Positions 11,913 to 23,577 are shown, counted from the stretch's first letter. The stretch is DNA of 64,000 nucleotides from Alopecurus myosuroides (GCA_028641055.1 CM054059.1:110806263-110870262); one strand, 5' to 3'. Translations and numbers: made by a program. The notes: a model not told the origin generated them from the sequence alone.

Positions 11913-13666
11913 CTTTTGTTGAACAACGAATAGATAAGAAATTTAATGTTATTCATTATGCTAGTAAAACTCTTGATGTTGCACAAAAGAATTATGCTAC
12001 TACTGAAAAAGAGTTCTTACATGTAGTTTTTGTATGTGATAAGCTTATACCTTATATTGTAGATTCAAAGGTTATTATTCATACTAATCATGCTGCTATT
12101 AGATACCTTATGGAAAAGAAATATGCTAAGACTAGGCTTATTAGATGGGTGTTGCTTTTATAAGAGTTTGATTTGCATACTGTGGATAGGAAGGGTGTTG
12201 AAAATCCCGTTGCTGATAACTTGTCGAGATTGGAAAACATTGTTTCTATCCTATTCTCGTTAACGATAGTTTTCCAAATGAACAACTAGCTGCAATAAAA
12301 GTAAAATCCCAGGATAGTCCATGGTATGATGATTATGCTAACTTTATTGTTTCGAAGTATTTGCCTCCAACATTTACAGCTCAACAAAGAAGAAAGTTCT
12401 TCTATGATTTGAGGCATTATTTTTTCGATGACCCACACTTATATAAAGAGGGAGTAGGTGGTATTATGAGAAGATGTGTTCCAGATCATGAACAATGAGA
12501 AATATTGAGAAAGTGACACGGTAGTGCTTATGGAGGACACCATGCTGGAGATAGAACCGCACAAAAGGTTCTACAATAAGGTTTCTATTGGCCTACTCTC
12601 TTTAAAGATGCACGTAAATTTATTTTATCTGTTGATGAATGTCAAAGAGTTGGTAATATTTTTAGACGTAATGAAATGCCTATGAGTTATTCTCTTGCTA
12701 TTGAACCTTTTGATTGTTGGGGATTTTACTTTATGGGTCCTTTTCCTCCTTCAAATTGTTATCCACATATTCTTGTTGCTGCTGATTATGGTACTAAGTG
12801 GGTAGAAGATATACCTACTAAATGTGTTGATGGAGAAACCTCATTAAAAATGCTTAAAGATGTTATTTTCCCTAGGTTTGGTATGCCTAGATATCTTATA
12901 ACTGATGGAGGTTCTCACTTTATTCATGGTGATTTTAGAAAAACCCTTTCTAAATATCATGTTAATCATAGAACTGCCTCAGCTTATCATCCTCAAACCA
13001 GTGGGCAAGTAGAATTATCAAATAGAGAAATTAAATCTATCTTGCAAAAGACTGTTACTAAATCTAGGAAGAATTGGTCTCATAAGTTGAATGATGCTTT
13101 ATGGGCTTATAGAACTGCTTATAAAAATCCTATGGGTATGTCTCCTTATAAAATGTTTTATGGAAAAGTTTGCCACACGCCTTTAGAATTAGAACACAAA
13201 GCTTATTGGGCAGTGAAATAACTAAATAAAGATTTTAAACTTCCTGGTAAGAAAAGAATGCTTGATTTGAATCATATAGATGAATGAAGATGTGAAGCTT
13301 ATCAAAACGCTTAACTCTTCAAAGAGAAAGTTAAACAATGGCATGATAAAAGGATCCTTAAAATAGAGTCTCATGTTGGTGAGAAAGTTCTATTGTATCG
13401 ATCTCGTCCCAGTTTTTTTGCAGGAAAATTACTCTCTAGATGGGAAGGACCTTATATTACTAAAGAAGTGTATCGTTTGGGTGCAATTAAAATTGCCTCC
13501 CTCAAAGATAACACTACACAAGTGGTATTCTTATGATGAAGATGTTTATGTTATTCAAGTAATGACTCCGGATAAATTCATTAGAGAGAAGATTCCAGAA
13601 TCAGTAGAGTCCATTTTCAAATCGATAACAGTTCTTTTAAGAAAAAGTTCGCGAAATACCTTTTGA
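11913..13666 (+). pseudogene. Element D RNase H and integrase (decayed)
   Basis: From 11913 the plus strand reads into an RNase H/RT-connection region ([19 protein letters not shown] and NPVADNLSRLE), then integrase. The integrase core at 12676-13221 has ITDGGSHFI, with the second catalytic Asp, and HPQTSGQVELSN, with the Glu. The first catalytic Asp is lost: the WGIDFMGPF-type motif reads WGFYFMGPF. The zinc-binding part (12500-12660) contains stops. A C-terminal chromatin-tether-like segment follows to about 13660 in a broken frame. Integrase joins cDNA to the chromosome; this copy is dead. The fragment begins abruptly at the insertion point of C. Confidence 0.82.
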
Positions 13667-16113
13667 GTTATAGATTATTAGTTATTGGAAAATATGAAAA
13701 ATACCGAGCCGAAGAGGAGTTGGAGACGGTGCCCAAGGGCACCATACCATGCCTAGGCGCGGGCCCACCCTTGGTCGTGCCTGGGTATGGTTTGGGTGCC
13801 CCGGAGCCCCTAGTTTTCGACCTGGACTTTCCTTTCGTTACGTATATTTTTGTTATATAATCCCCCGGATCCCCCGAGGTCCATATATCGTTTTCTCGTC
13901 GTGTTTCTGTTTCGACCTGTTTCTGCCAAGAGCTTTTTTCAGTTTAGAAGCACCATGGTCTCCACCAACAACAACAAGGGGAAGGTCCCACAGGAAGATG
14001 ATCTCCAAGACCGGAAGCCGAAGGAGGAGATTGATAGTGGAGCTGAAGTGGGTGTAGAATAAGACTCACGAGTGCATCCACACGTCACCATCGCAAGCAT
14101 TGGAGTGGTTGCAAAACCTTTCAAGAAAACGGCGAGGATGAGCATTGAAGGGAAGGCCCCACATCACTGTTTAGCTTCAAGAACACCAACCCCAGTTGAA
14201 GGAAGCTCTCGACCCAAGGAAGAAAGATCTGTATGGCTGGTATTCACCGTTTAACAAATACGCAAACCAAATTGAGCACAATATGTAGGTGATGTGTATG
14301 CTTATGTTCGCAATGGAAGATTTGAAGAAACCAATTGATAAGCTAATCGAGAAGGACTCACCACCAGCACCGAAGAATTAATTCGTCATGGGTATTAACA
14401 TCCCCTTGGATTATTCCAAGCTTGGGGGAGTTCCACGGTATAACATATCTATCTTTCACCTTTTTACCTTTTTAGTAGAGTCATACAATGAGTAGAGGAA
14501 ATATCATATAGTATGGTTTGTAGTATGAAAGTATCACTCTTTAGTTGGTTATCGTTGTATCCCTTGGTTTGAGTTGCCGCAATGGAATACTAGCGAGAAG
14601 TTTCATCATCTTCTACACTTTATTTTAGCTTGAAATTTCTTTTATTTAGTTTATCTTGTTATTAGTATTGGTATCAATATTGGAGCATAAAGTCAATCTA
14701 ATTGGTTTTGGCAAACTTAGCATTAGTCAGTAGCAATAATACTTTAATACTTAAGTAGAAAAGAGGGAGTTTAATGTAGATATATTGTTCCATGATCTTT
14801 CTTCCTTACTATCCCATAAGCTTAGTATTCTCAAGTAATATTGTTTCTACTTCTCAAGGAAGATTGCATGATTGGTTTATCATATATATGGTTGTTTGGT
14901 TTCCCTCAACTCTTATGCTTGCTACCCAACCTTGCTAGCCAAAAATCTGTACTGAGAGGGAATGCTTCTCGTGCATCCAAACCTTGAGCCCAAAACCATG
15001 CCATTTGTGCACACCATACCTACCCATATGTGGTATTTAACCGCCATTCCAAGTAAATTGCTTGTGTGCTACCTTTAAAACTTTCAAAATTATTCCTGTT
15101 TTGTGTTCCTGTTTTAGCTCATGAGAACGCAAATAGAGAATCTTTATCTCACTTGTTGATTAGACTTTACACACCTGGACTAGTGGCTTCATCCGCTTAT
15201 CCAAATGCTAGAAGAGCTGGCAGCAGGGTGCCCAGCCCCAAACTAATACAACAAATTCTCTTCACTATTTTGCCCCTGATTTATCAGTCAAAACATAATT
15301 GTGTAAACAAAAGAGAAAGAGGGATGACCTTCTACACCAGTTGCGTCCTTCACCGGGAGCCGCTCTTGTGAAGTACAGTTGGCTTGTGACATACTGTATT
15401 TTCTGTTTGCCATTGATTGACATAGACATACACACCTCTCTAAAAACTAGACACTCCTCCATGGTATGTGATTGTTGGCAGGCACCCAAGGATTCGGTTA
15501 GGCATGGTTTGTGTAAGATGGTTGGGAGGAGTGTAAAACATTTTATGCCTTTGTTTATTAAAATAAAAGCTCTACCACATGAGTGATCCATGCTTCCCTC
15601 TGCGAAGGGACTTTCTTTTACTTTTATGTTGAGTCAGTAAACCTATTTCTTTCTATCTTAAGCAAGCATTTGAGTTGTTGTGACTCGTCCATCTATATGT
15701 TGATTTACTCAATCATGTTCCTTATTCTTCCTTGTTTAGGACAAATGTTTTATCTGTTTGAATACCACTTTGAAAGTTATCAATGATTGCAAAGAAATTG
15801 TTATGATTGAGCATGTTAAACTTTGCAAATATGAGCTCTAATATAAAGACTCTGATTGAAATATGAGTACATTGTTAATTGTTCTCTGACCAAGAACGAA
15901 ATTTGCCTTCACCAGTTTTGATTTCCTTTTTTCACCCTTATTGTGACTCCATTTACTTGTTTCAAGTTGAATCATATGAGGATTTAATTGCTAGAATGAC
16001 TAGTGTATTGATAGATGTGATGCTTCTTGTCCGTATTTTCTTTATCGACACCTCACTCCATAGACATGTGGTCATGTTTACTGAGTTCAGTTTCGCTTGG
16101 GGACAAGCGAAGT
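13667..16113 (+). other. 3' non-coding internal region of element D
   Basis: No long ORF occurs here. A short ORF at 13954-14062 starts MVSTNNNKGKVPQEDD; this may be a relic of an env-position ORF, but I cannot identify it. The last ~1.2 kb matches element B's 3' region. Confidence 0.6.
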
Positions 16114-16130
16114 CTAAGCTTCGGGGGAGT
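16114..16130 (+). other. Polypurine tract of element D
   Basis: TAAGCTTCGGGGGAGT lies directly before the LTR start at 16131. Confidence 0.82.
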
Positions 16131-17592
16131 TGATACGTCCATTTTGCATCACTATTTTATATTATTCATCTATATATGTCATGTTATGATACATTACTTA
16201 TGTTATTTCATCTTATTTTTCATGTTTAATAATTATGGGGGAGGAAACACCGGAACCAAAAATCTGATGGGAAAAGCACCAACGAGATACCCTATTTAAG
16301 AAGATCAGAAGAAGAGGGGGGATACCGGAGGAGTCTTAGAAGTTCATAGGAGTAAGTGAGCCAGAAGGGCACCCGGAGGGGGGACACCTGGGGCCCACAC
16401 CACCAGGTGGCGCCCCCCTCTTTGCCGCGCTTGGGGGTGGTCTGCCTCCTGGACCACTCCTGGGCTCCCCTTTAGGGTACTTGACCCTCAGGGAATCCTA
16501 AGCCCCAAAGCATCATCAAAGAATTATTTCTCCACCGCCTCGGGGCAGAAAACACCACAGAGAGAAAAGCTCTCCGGCAGGGAGAAATCTACCGGGGAAA
16601 TTCCTCCCCGAAGAGAGGAAATTCTCGCCATCGTCACCGTCATCACTCCAGGCTTCCTCGAGATCATCATCATCATCATCCTCATCCTCATCACCAGCAC
16701 CATCACCGTCACCATCCACCTTCATCCCGCTGTAACGATTAGGGGTCTTTATCGTTGCTCTTCATCAGATCTCTCTCCTCATGTGGATTACTTGTTAGTA
16801 GTTGATGCTTGTGAGATTTATCGGTGTTTACACTTTATGACCAGATTGTTATCATCCATTATATCACCTCTGATTAGGATCCATATGATGTCTCGCGAGT
16901 AGTTCATTTAGTTCTTTAGGATATGGGAGAAGTCATGATGTTAGTAGTGAAGTTATGTTGAAGTAATATATCTCGGTTTGGTATTTAAGTTGTGGTTCTA
17001 TTCTTCTAGTGGCGTCATGTGAAAATCTACTACATGACACTTCACCTTTATATTGTTCTACTAATTGTGGGGTTGCCGGAGTGACAGAAACCTAAACCCC
17101 TGTTAGGAAACCAATGCACGAGGGAGTGTTGGGTCCCGGAGTTTTAAGGTTGTGGTTAGATTTACCTTAATTATTTTCTTGTATTTGAGGATGCTTGCAA
17201 GGGGTATAATCACAATTATGTATTAGTCCTAGTTGGGTGGTGCATTAGCATAGGTTCACCCACATAACACTATACGAACCCATAAATATTAATCAACTAT
17301 ATGAAGCGAAAGCACTTGACGAAATTCCCATGTGTCCTTGAGAACGTTTGGTAATCATAAGTAGAACAAACGGCTTGTCCTTTGCTCTCAATAGGATTGG
17401 GCCACTCTCTGCAATATTATTTACTCGCACTTCATTTATCTTCGATATCAAAAGCCACCAAAAAACCTGTTTGCTAATGTTTAGTGAATCCTCTATCCAA
17501 CCTGCTTGTCAACACCTTCTGCTCCTCGTTGGGTTCGACACTCTTATTTATCGAAAGTACTACGGTACACCACCTATAATTGTGGGTCATCA
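16131..17592 (+). repeat. 3' LTR of element D
   Basis: This 1462-bp LTR starts TGATACGTCCATTTTGCATC and ends ATTGTGGGTCATCA. It includes a degenerate ATC/CAT-rich microsatellite at about 16660-16720. Its start resembles the Fatima-type LTR (from memory). Confidence 0.88.
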
Positions 17593-19074
17593 CACTCACA
17601 CCCGAGGATGTGAGTACCTTTTACCTTACCTCCCCAACAATGGCGCTAGAAAAGAGCTTGATGTCTATGCACGCTTCAATTCTTGTAGACAGTGTTGGGC
17701 CTCCAAGTGCAGAGGTTTGTAGAACACCAGAAAGTTTTGCTTAAGTGGATCACCCAAGGTTTATCGAACTCATGGAGATAGAGGTCAAAGGTATCCCTCT
17801 CAAGCAACTCTGCAATTACGATACAAGAAGTCTCTTGTGTCCCCAACACACCTAATACAATTGTCAGTTGTATATGTGCACTAATTCGGCAAAGAGATAG
17901 TGAAATACAAGTAATATGGATGGTTATAAGTAATAAAGAAAACTGAAATAAAAATGGCAGCAAGCAAACATGTAGCAAAACAGGTTGATAATGGTGTTTC
18001 GATGCTTAGTAACAAGGCCTAGGGAACATACTTTCACTAGTGAACACTCTCAACAATAATAACATAATTTAATGCATAAACATATCTCTTGACTATGCTA
18101 CCCCGAACCAAACTCCGGTCGGATAACAAACACCAATCCATGCGTAGGGCTCTAACATCACTCCTCAAGTTTGTATTCCCTCTCTAGGGCACCCCACGCT
18201 GTCACTATGAGCGCCCCAAATTAGTACTAAACAAACGCCACAATTTCATAGGGTCATCCAACACAAAATATAAATATTGTGCTAAACCACACGGTGCACA
18301 CACTATCACCTTTACACCATGATCAAATTGTGTACGAAGATCTCATAACAAAACCACTTGAGTAGCATAACAGATGAAGACTAACATCTACTTATTCAAT
18401 TGTACTACAAAGCTCATGATCACATAAAGATCACACCATGGGAGAGAGAAATGAAACACATAGATACTGGTAGAGCCCTCAGCCCCGAAGGAGAACTACT
18501 CCATCCTCATCATAGGAGACAATAACGGTGATGAAGATGGCAGTGGAGTCGATGGAGATGGCTCCGGGGGCACTTCCTGTCCAGGCAGGGTGCCGGAACA
18601 GAGATTTATGTCCCCCGAAACTTGTCGGCGGCGGGGGCGGAGCTACGGAACTTTTCGAGGAAGGGGACGATATTTTCAGGGTTTATGCCTGGGGGGACTA
18701 TATAGGCGAAAAGGGCGATGGCGGTGGGCACGCGGGGGGCCCACACCACCCCTAGGCGCGGCCCGGGGGCCACCCGCGCCCAGGCATGGTGTGGGGGCTC
18801 CAGGGCCTCCTCTAGGTCTCCTTTGGACTTCCTTGACATGTCGGGAATTCTAAGACTTTGGCTTTTGTTTTTGTCCAATTCCGAGAATATTTCCAGAACA
18901 ACTTTTCTGAAACAAAAAACAATAGAAAACATGAACTTGCTCTGTGGCATCTTGTAAATAGGTTAGTCCATGAAAACGTCCGAAAAACGAAGGAAAACAT
19001 GTGAAAACATAAAGGTATTGGATAGAAAACAAGCATGGAGCATAAAAAATTATAGATACATCGGAGACGTATCA
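17593..19074 (-). mobile_element. Element E: 5' end of a minus-strand Athila-type Gypsy
   Basis: A complete LTR (17659-19074, 1416 bp) is followed on the minus strand by a decayed PBS at 17631-17648 and about 40 bp of internal sequence before element D cuts in. The LTR starts TGATACGTCTCCGATGTATC and ends ATAGACATCA. The PBS reads TAGCGCCATTGTTGGGGA, four transitions away from the form in element A. This is the oldest layer of the left nest by position. Confidence 0.85.
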
Positions 19075-20825
19075 GCAAGCATTATCAAGAAAGGGGATCC
19101 AACTTGAGAGAGTGAAAATCGTCATCATCTAGGTCAAGTGGAATTCTCAAGGAAAAGGTATCATATTGATAGTTTTTCTATTTTACGGTCTCATGGGAGA
19201 CCGGGTTATATGCTCGATAGTCGTACTATCAAGAGGGGCTCTCAAGTGAGTAACTTGATCAAATCCTTGTGGAGAGCTCAAACCTATGCATACTTGCCAT
19301 ATCATCTTTCTTGGTTCTTATTTTTCTTTTCTCTATGTGAGGTTTTGGTGCTTTTCGTGATCTTCGTGACAAGCAAAGCTTACCAAAAAGGAGTTCGTCA
19401 GAAAAACTTGTTGAGTTTTCTGTGTTGGAGGTTTTACCGTTTGTTATTTTTAGAGATGTTAAACCTTTCACCCATTTCGTTTTAAGTTCCAATGTTGTAC
19501 AATGATGCTTATCTGCATATTCTTGTAGTGATCGTCGTTGCGTTTTCAACGAGCCCAAGAACATCGAAAACGGAGTCCGAACGCATAAGTTATTGCAGTT
19601 TTAGTTTTGTTGTTTATGTAAGTTTTTTAAAACTATATATTCCTTCCCTTCCGGGCCGGATATTCCAGGGGGGGGGGGGGATTTTCCGCCCCCTCAGAGA
19701 CCAGATATTCTGCCCCCAGAAACTTGACGAAGCAAATTCTGCTAAGGACCTGAGTGCGGGTCATGCAAAGATGGGCCAGATTATTGGCCGAGTTTTTCAT
19801 TTTCTAGGGGCGGATATTCCTCCTCCACTAGCGGCGGATATTACACCCCAAGTTTCAGGCAACGTCTCTATTTCGTGGGGACCTATAAAAGGCCCCCTTC
19901 TTCCCAAAAGAAAAAAAATTGCCAAGCACGTTTTTCTCACCATTGTTGACCTTGGAAAGCTTGCCCCTCTCTCAATTCCCCCTTGCATATCTTTGAGGGA
20001 TCCTAGAGAGGAGACCTAGATCTACTTTTCCACCGATCCATCTCTCTTCTAAGTGAAGGGAGCCTAGTAGATCTTGATCTTGTAGTTCTTGGTGTTTCTC
20101 CTCCTTTGTTCTTTCTCCCTTATTCTCCCGTAAGCATTTGTTACTTTGTTGGAATTTGAGAGTGGAGGATTTTAGCACTTGTGCTCTTGCCATTTATCGG
20201 TTGCATCGGTTTGATCTCTCCATGAGGATTCCTGGAAGTGAAAGTTTGTGAACTTGTTACTCTTGGGTCTTGGACCCTAGACGACTTGTGGTGTTCTAGG
20301 AAGCCTCCAATTGAGTTGTGAATGCGTGCCACAAGATTGTGGTGACATCGGGAGCCTCCAATTAAGTCGTGGATGCGTGCCTCGAGATTGAAGGTTTCCA
20401 ATATTGGAAGGTGAACTAGGTCATTGTGGCGAGGTTCATCAGAGAATAGGGCGAGGCCTATTGTGGCGTTGAGTAGGCCTGTTGTGGCGAGCTCACACCC
20501 CTCTAACAAGACGTACGCCCCTGAAAAGGAGGAACTTGGGAATACATCATCGTTTCCGTGTGTCTTGGTTATTTCTATACCCGAGCTATTTGCTTATGCA
20601 CTTTACATTGTGACAACCTTCGTGCTTGAAATCATATATCTTGCTATCACCTTGTTACTTGTCTTGCTTAGCATAAGTTGTTGGTGCAGTTAGTTGAGCC
20701 TAGAATATTTTGGTTGTGTGCTTGTTAATTTAAACACCTAGTTTATTTCCGCATTTAGAAAGCCTTAACCGGAATAGTTTTAATTGCCTATTCACCCCTC
20801 TCTAGGCGACATCCTTGTCCGTTCA
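19075..20825 (+). repeat. LTR-type sequence, unclassified (possibly Copia)
   Basis: A TATA box in CCTATAAAAGGCCC near 19885 is followed by a transcribed-leader-like tract, and the end reads CCCTCTCTAGGCGACATCC...TTCA. This layout is typical of grass LTRs. A 13-base G run sits near 19668. No coding motif was found; plus-strand orientation is inferred from the TATA box. The exact left boundary was not resolved. Confidence 0.5.
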
Positions 20826-21510
20826 GGTACTACCACTGCAACATTACATATTCGTTGGCTAAGTTTCTGCGGCCTCTTCCTTTTCGCGTCAAACTGGTTT
20901 TTCCTGAAAAGACTTAGACACGTTCTTAGAAGCTTAATTGTGTTATTATTAACTCAAAGACACTTTAGATAGATCGATGCACTTTCAATTGGGATCCTCT
21001 AATTCAGTTGTGGATGTGTGTTCCAAGATTGTGGTGACGCCGAGAGCCTCCAATTAAGTTGTGGGTGCGTGGCTCGAGATTGAAGATTACCAATAGTGGA
21101 AGGTGAACTAGCCCTTTGTGGCGAGATTCATCGGAGAATAGTGTGAGGGATTTATGGTGTTGAGTAGGCCTCTTGTGGCGATCTCACACCCTTCTAATGA
21201 GACGTACTCCCCTCAAAGGGAGGAAGTCGAAAATACATCATCGCCTCCGTGTGCATCGGTTATTTCTGTACCCGAGCTTTTTAATTATGAACTTTACATT
21301 GTGATAGCCGTCATGCTTGAAGTCATATATCTTGCTATCACCTTGTTATTTGTCTTGCTTAGCATAAGTTATTAGCGCACTTTGTTGAGCCTAGTTTATT
21401 TAGGTTATGTGCTTGTTATTTTAAACATCTAGTTTATTTCCGCATTTAACAAGCCTTAACCGGAAAGGTTTTAATCGCATATTCACCCATCTCTAGGCGA
21501 CATCCTTTCA
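20298..21510 (+). repeat. Duplicated LTR 3' ends
   Basis: Segment 20298-20825 (from GCCTCCAATTGAGTTGTG to GGCGACATCC...TTCA) recurs in diverged form at 20993-21510. About 167 bp of sequence that I do not recognise lies between them. This suggests two related LTR ends, the second truncated at its 5' side. The second copy's end at 21510 also truncates the DNA transposon that follows. Confidence 0.6.
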
Positions 21511-21994
21511 GTTTCCGTATGTGGGCGTTGAGGTCGGCATTGAAGACATGCACATACGGAGGAGCGCGCGGAGTAGGGTAGTGATGGAAAGCGGTGTTGG
21601 GGTTGAAGCCGCCGAGAGGGTCATCATCGATGTAATACGGCGAGGAGGAGTACCTCCACACCTGCGGCGAGAAGCTAGCCGGCGAGACGACACTCTGCTG
21701 AGTCCCCCACACTCTGTGCAGGCACGTGCTCGGTGTCGGCTGGGTGGGCTGCTGGGAGGGCTGCCGTGAGGCCACATTCCTTCCCATGACGGCACGAGAC
21801 TCCTCCTCGTCCGTCGCGTCCATGTCCTTCTTGGCCTTCTCCCTCCTTTGCCGGTCGGTACTGACCGTTGATCCATGCTCAACGCCAGCCTCCACTCGAC
21901 GTTCGTCATGCCTGATGGCCTCGACATCGGCTTCCTCCTCACCGGCTGCCCATCGTCACCGATAGGCCGTGGTTGCTTACTTTTTGGGCGGCAT
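21511..21994 (-). pseudogene. Transposon ORF relic (MPPKK start)
   Basis: The minus-strand reading starts with ATG at 21994, gives MPPKK and then meets a stop at the sixth codon, with another a few codons on. It continues openly with an acidic/basic stretch (EEEADVEAIRHDERRVE), a lysine-rich helix, a Gln/Pro/Ser-rich linker and the segment DDPLGGFNPNTAFHH. The frame is cut at 21511 by the neighbouring LTR. I take it for the accessory ORF of a Harbinger-like element. The similarity is recalled rather than computed, and the function is unknown. It is not a host gene. Confidence 0.5.
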
Positions 21995-22326
21995 GGTGGA
22001 CGACGGATCTGGGGAGCGAAGAAAATGGCGGGAGCTGCGGCGAGGAGTAGGGTTTGTTGGGCGCAATCTAGGGAAACCTGGGGAGGGGGAGGGTGCCAAA
22101 GTAATTCACTCTCGCCGACAACACGGATCCATGCTATTTTTTCGCTTTCACCATAGCCTTTGGGAGATCCCCGGTGCGCTTGGTTTGTCCTGGGTTCGCC
22201 GGCTGTATTTTCGGCCCAAACGGGCGCTATTTGGGTTTGTGGGGACGCGACTAAGCGAAAACCGGCGTGTCGGCAGAAAAAACCGCGTCCTGGGGTCTCT
22301 TGGGGGCAGCTGGAGATGCTCTTGCC
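21511..22326 (-). mobile_element. Truncated PIF/Harbinger-like DNA transposon
   Basis: The right end reads, on the minus strand, GGCAAGAGCATCTCCAGC. The AGAGCATCTCCAGC-type terminus is common in grass Harbinger-like elements. An ORF relic follows inside. The left side is cut by the LTR ending at 21510, so the second TIR is missing. Classification is by terminus and ORF style only; another TIR superfamily is possible. Confidence 0.5.
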
Positions 22327-22524
22327 AACTACCATGAGCTATTCATTTCTAGGAATTTTTGTAAACTGAAATAGCGTCATTCCAAAATTGACAACAAATT
22401 TATTTCTTAAGCAAGGCTAAATGGGAAAACAAGCTGTTTGATTTTTCAGAAGAAAAAAAGAAATGATGAACATGAAAAATATACTGGGCTATTTAAGAGA
22501 CGGTTCTGTTAAGCTCTCCAGGCT

Positions 22525-22676
22525 GGCCCGTAACACTTGGTTGCTGGGATCTCTCACGGTACTGGCCCATTTGTGCTAGCGAGGGCACAGCCAGCGCGGT
22601 GGGCATAGCGCGCAGGTTGACGTTTAGTACCACCTCGCTTGTCTAGGAGCTCCGCCTGTCGAGGTACGCTATATAA
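22525..22676 (+). promoter_or_regulatory. Pol II-type plant snRNA promoter for U5
   Basis: An upstream sequence element GTACCACCTCG at 22627-22637 matches the plant USE consensus RTCCCACATCG at 9 of 11 positions. A TATA box TATATAA follows at 22670-22676. The 32-bp gap is the longer spacing that marks RNA polymerase II snRNA genes in plants (Pol III U6 genes have a gap about 10 bp shorter). Two monocot-specific-type GGCCCR elements lie upstream at 22525-22530 and 22564-22569. Confidence 0.85.
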
Positions 22677-22700
22677 TGAGCACCAGGGCGACGTTGAGAA

Positions 22701-22831
22701 AGCACGCAGCTGCGCGGTGAGCACAAAGCGAACTATTCTTTCGCCTTTTACTAAAGAATACCGTGTGCACGCCGCAAATAGCAGCATACGCTAATTTTTG
22801 AAGGGGATTCTCCTACTGCTGGAGGGCCCCC
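22701..22831 (+). ncRNA. U5: U5 spliceosomal small nuclear RNA
   Basis: The invariant U5 loop I, CGCCTTTTACT (22742-22752), is closed by a perfect 8-bp stem (TATTCTTT/AAAGAATA at 22734-22741 and 22753-22760). Below it, GCGG..GCAC pairs with GTGC..CCGC. An Sm site AATTTTTG lies at 22793-22800, followed by a 3' hairpin around CTCCTACTGCTGGAG. U5 loop I holds the two exon ends during splicing and assembles with Prp8 in the U5 and tri-snRNP in the nucleus. The start near 22701 is estimated as about 25 bp past the TATA box; the end is estimated from the 3' hairpin. Promoter spacing and 3' box both fit a Pol II snRNA gene, so this looks like a working copy. It is one member of what is normally a small multigene family. 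Confidence 0.93.
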
Positions 22832-22839
22832 ACAATTCT

Positions 22840-22853
22840 CAATCTAAGTTTAT
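22840..22853 (+). terminator. Plant snRNA 3' box
   Basis: CA followed by five bases and AGTTTAT fits the plant snRNA 3'-end signal CA(N)3-10AGTNNAA with one mismatch. It lies about 9 bp after the predicted RNA end, the expected position. Confidence 0.65.
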
Positions 22854-23257
22854 TAACTTGCAACCTAACTTATTCTGAAAAACTGATGGATGCTGACCTC
22901 ACCTACTCAAGTAGGTTTAGCCCGATATTTGCATGTTTTGACCGGCACTGATGGCCATTGGATGAACTGAAATGAGCAGAAAGGGCGTGCAGATCGAAAT
23001 TTCAGTTAGAAAATATTTGTTCCAGAGATAAAATTTTGAAACGGGCAACTAAGTTGCTGTAACAAATTTGTTCATTTTGGTACTTGCATTTCACCTTCCT
23101 CTCAGCCTTTAGTTTTGAGGCGATAAGATGAACTGCATTTTAGCAAGAAGGGACGCTCTTGGTCAGTGACGAGAAAAGCATTTTAGCAAGAAGGGACGCT
23201 CTTGGTCAGTGACGAGAAAACTGGCGAGGTCACATCGAATAAGTGACTAGCAATAGA
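22854..23257. other. Intergenic sequence between U5 and Helitron
   Basis: No gene is visible here. The only structure noted is the 43-bp tandem duplication at 23135-23220. Confidence 0.6.
23135..23220. repeat. Exact 43-bp tandem duplication
   Basis: The unit at 23135-23177, starting GCATTTTAGCAAGAAGGGAC, is repeated without a mismatch at 23178-23220. This indicates a recent slippage or unequal-repair event. Confidence 0.95.
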
Positions 23258-23577
23258 TCTATATCTATACTCCTATATAGTATTATCAATTTTAAAAGTT
23301 TAAGTCCTATCACCGTAATGTAACCTCCACCGTTGATTCGACATCATCCGGCGGCCTAGAAACCTGGGATTCACAGCTAGCACCCCTTCTGTAGGTCATT
23401 TCAGAAACACCCAGGAGTTTTGTTCTAGCTGGACCCGTCAAAGTTGTCTCTGCCAGCGAATGGGGTGCTCACTCGGCAAGAAACTCACAGTCGTGTGCTG
23501 ACGCTAATTGGGCCTATACTCCCCAATCGAAATTAGGGAGGTTGATTTTAACGTGCAAAGCACGCGAAGCTGACTAG
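23258..23577 (+). mobile_element. Short non-autonomous Helitron
   Basis: The 5' end is TCTATATCTATACTCC preceded by A. The 3' end has the hairpin CGTGC-AAA-GCACG (23552-23564), nine bases, then CTAG followed by T. TC...hairpin...CTAG inserted between A and T with no target duplication is the Helitron signature. The element is 320 bp with no coding capacity, so it would depend on RepHel from another copy. It lies between the U5 gene and the 3' side of the TPR gene. Confidence 0.85.

Larger units (their letters stand above)
11913..17592 (+). mobile_element. Element D: Athila-type Gypsy, pol to 3' LTR
   Basis: This plus-strand element is interrupted on its left by C. The remaining order is RNase H, integrase, about 2.4 kb of non-coding 3' sequence, polypurine tract and complete 3' LTR. 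It is inserted into element E at 17592/17593, leaving only about 66 bp between E's LTR and the break. The 5' LTR, gag and RT are outside the window. Confidence 0.85.

Noticed and set aside
16516..16725. Asp-rich minus-strand ORF
   Set aside because: Translation of an ATC/CAT microsatellite in an LTR.
19668..19680. 13-base G run as a G-quadruplex or origin
   Set aside because: A single homopolymer in an LTR-like region, possibly a sequencing artefact. No further support.
21508..22335. 275-codon minus-strand ORF as a host protein
   Set aside because: It mixes the transposon TIR region with an out-of-frame reading of the MPPKK ORF. Pro/Arg-rich with no domain.
22554..22787. 77-codon minus-strand ORF across the U5 locus
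   Set aside because: It overlaps the U5 promoter and RNA on the opposite strand. The RNA gene explains the conservation.
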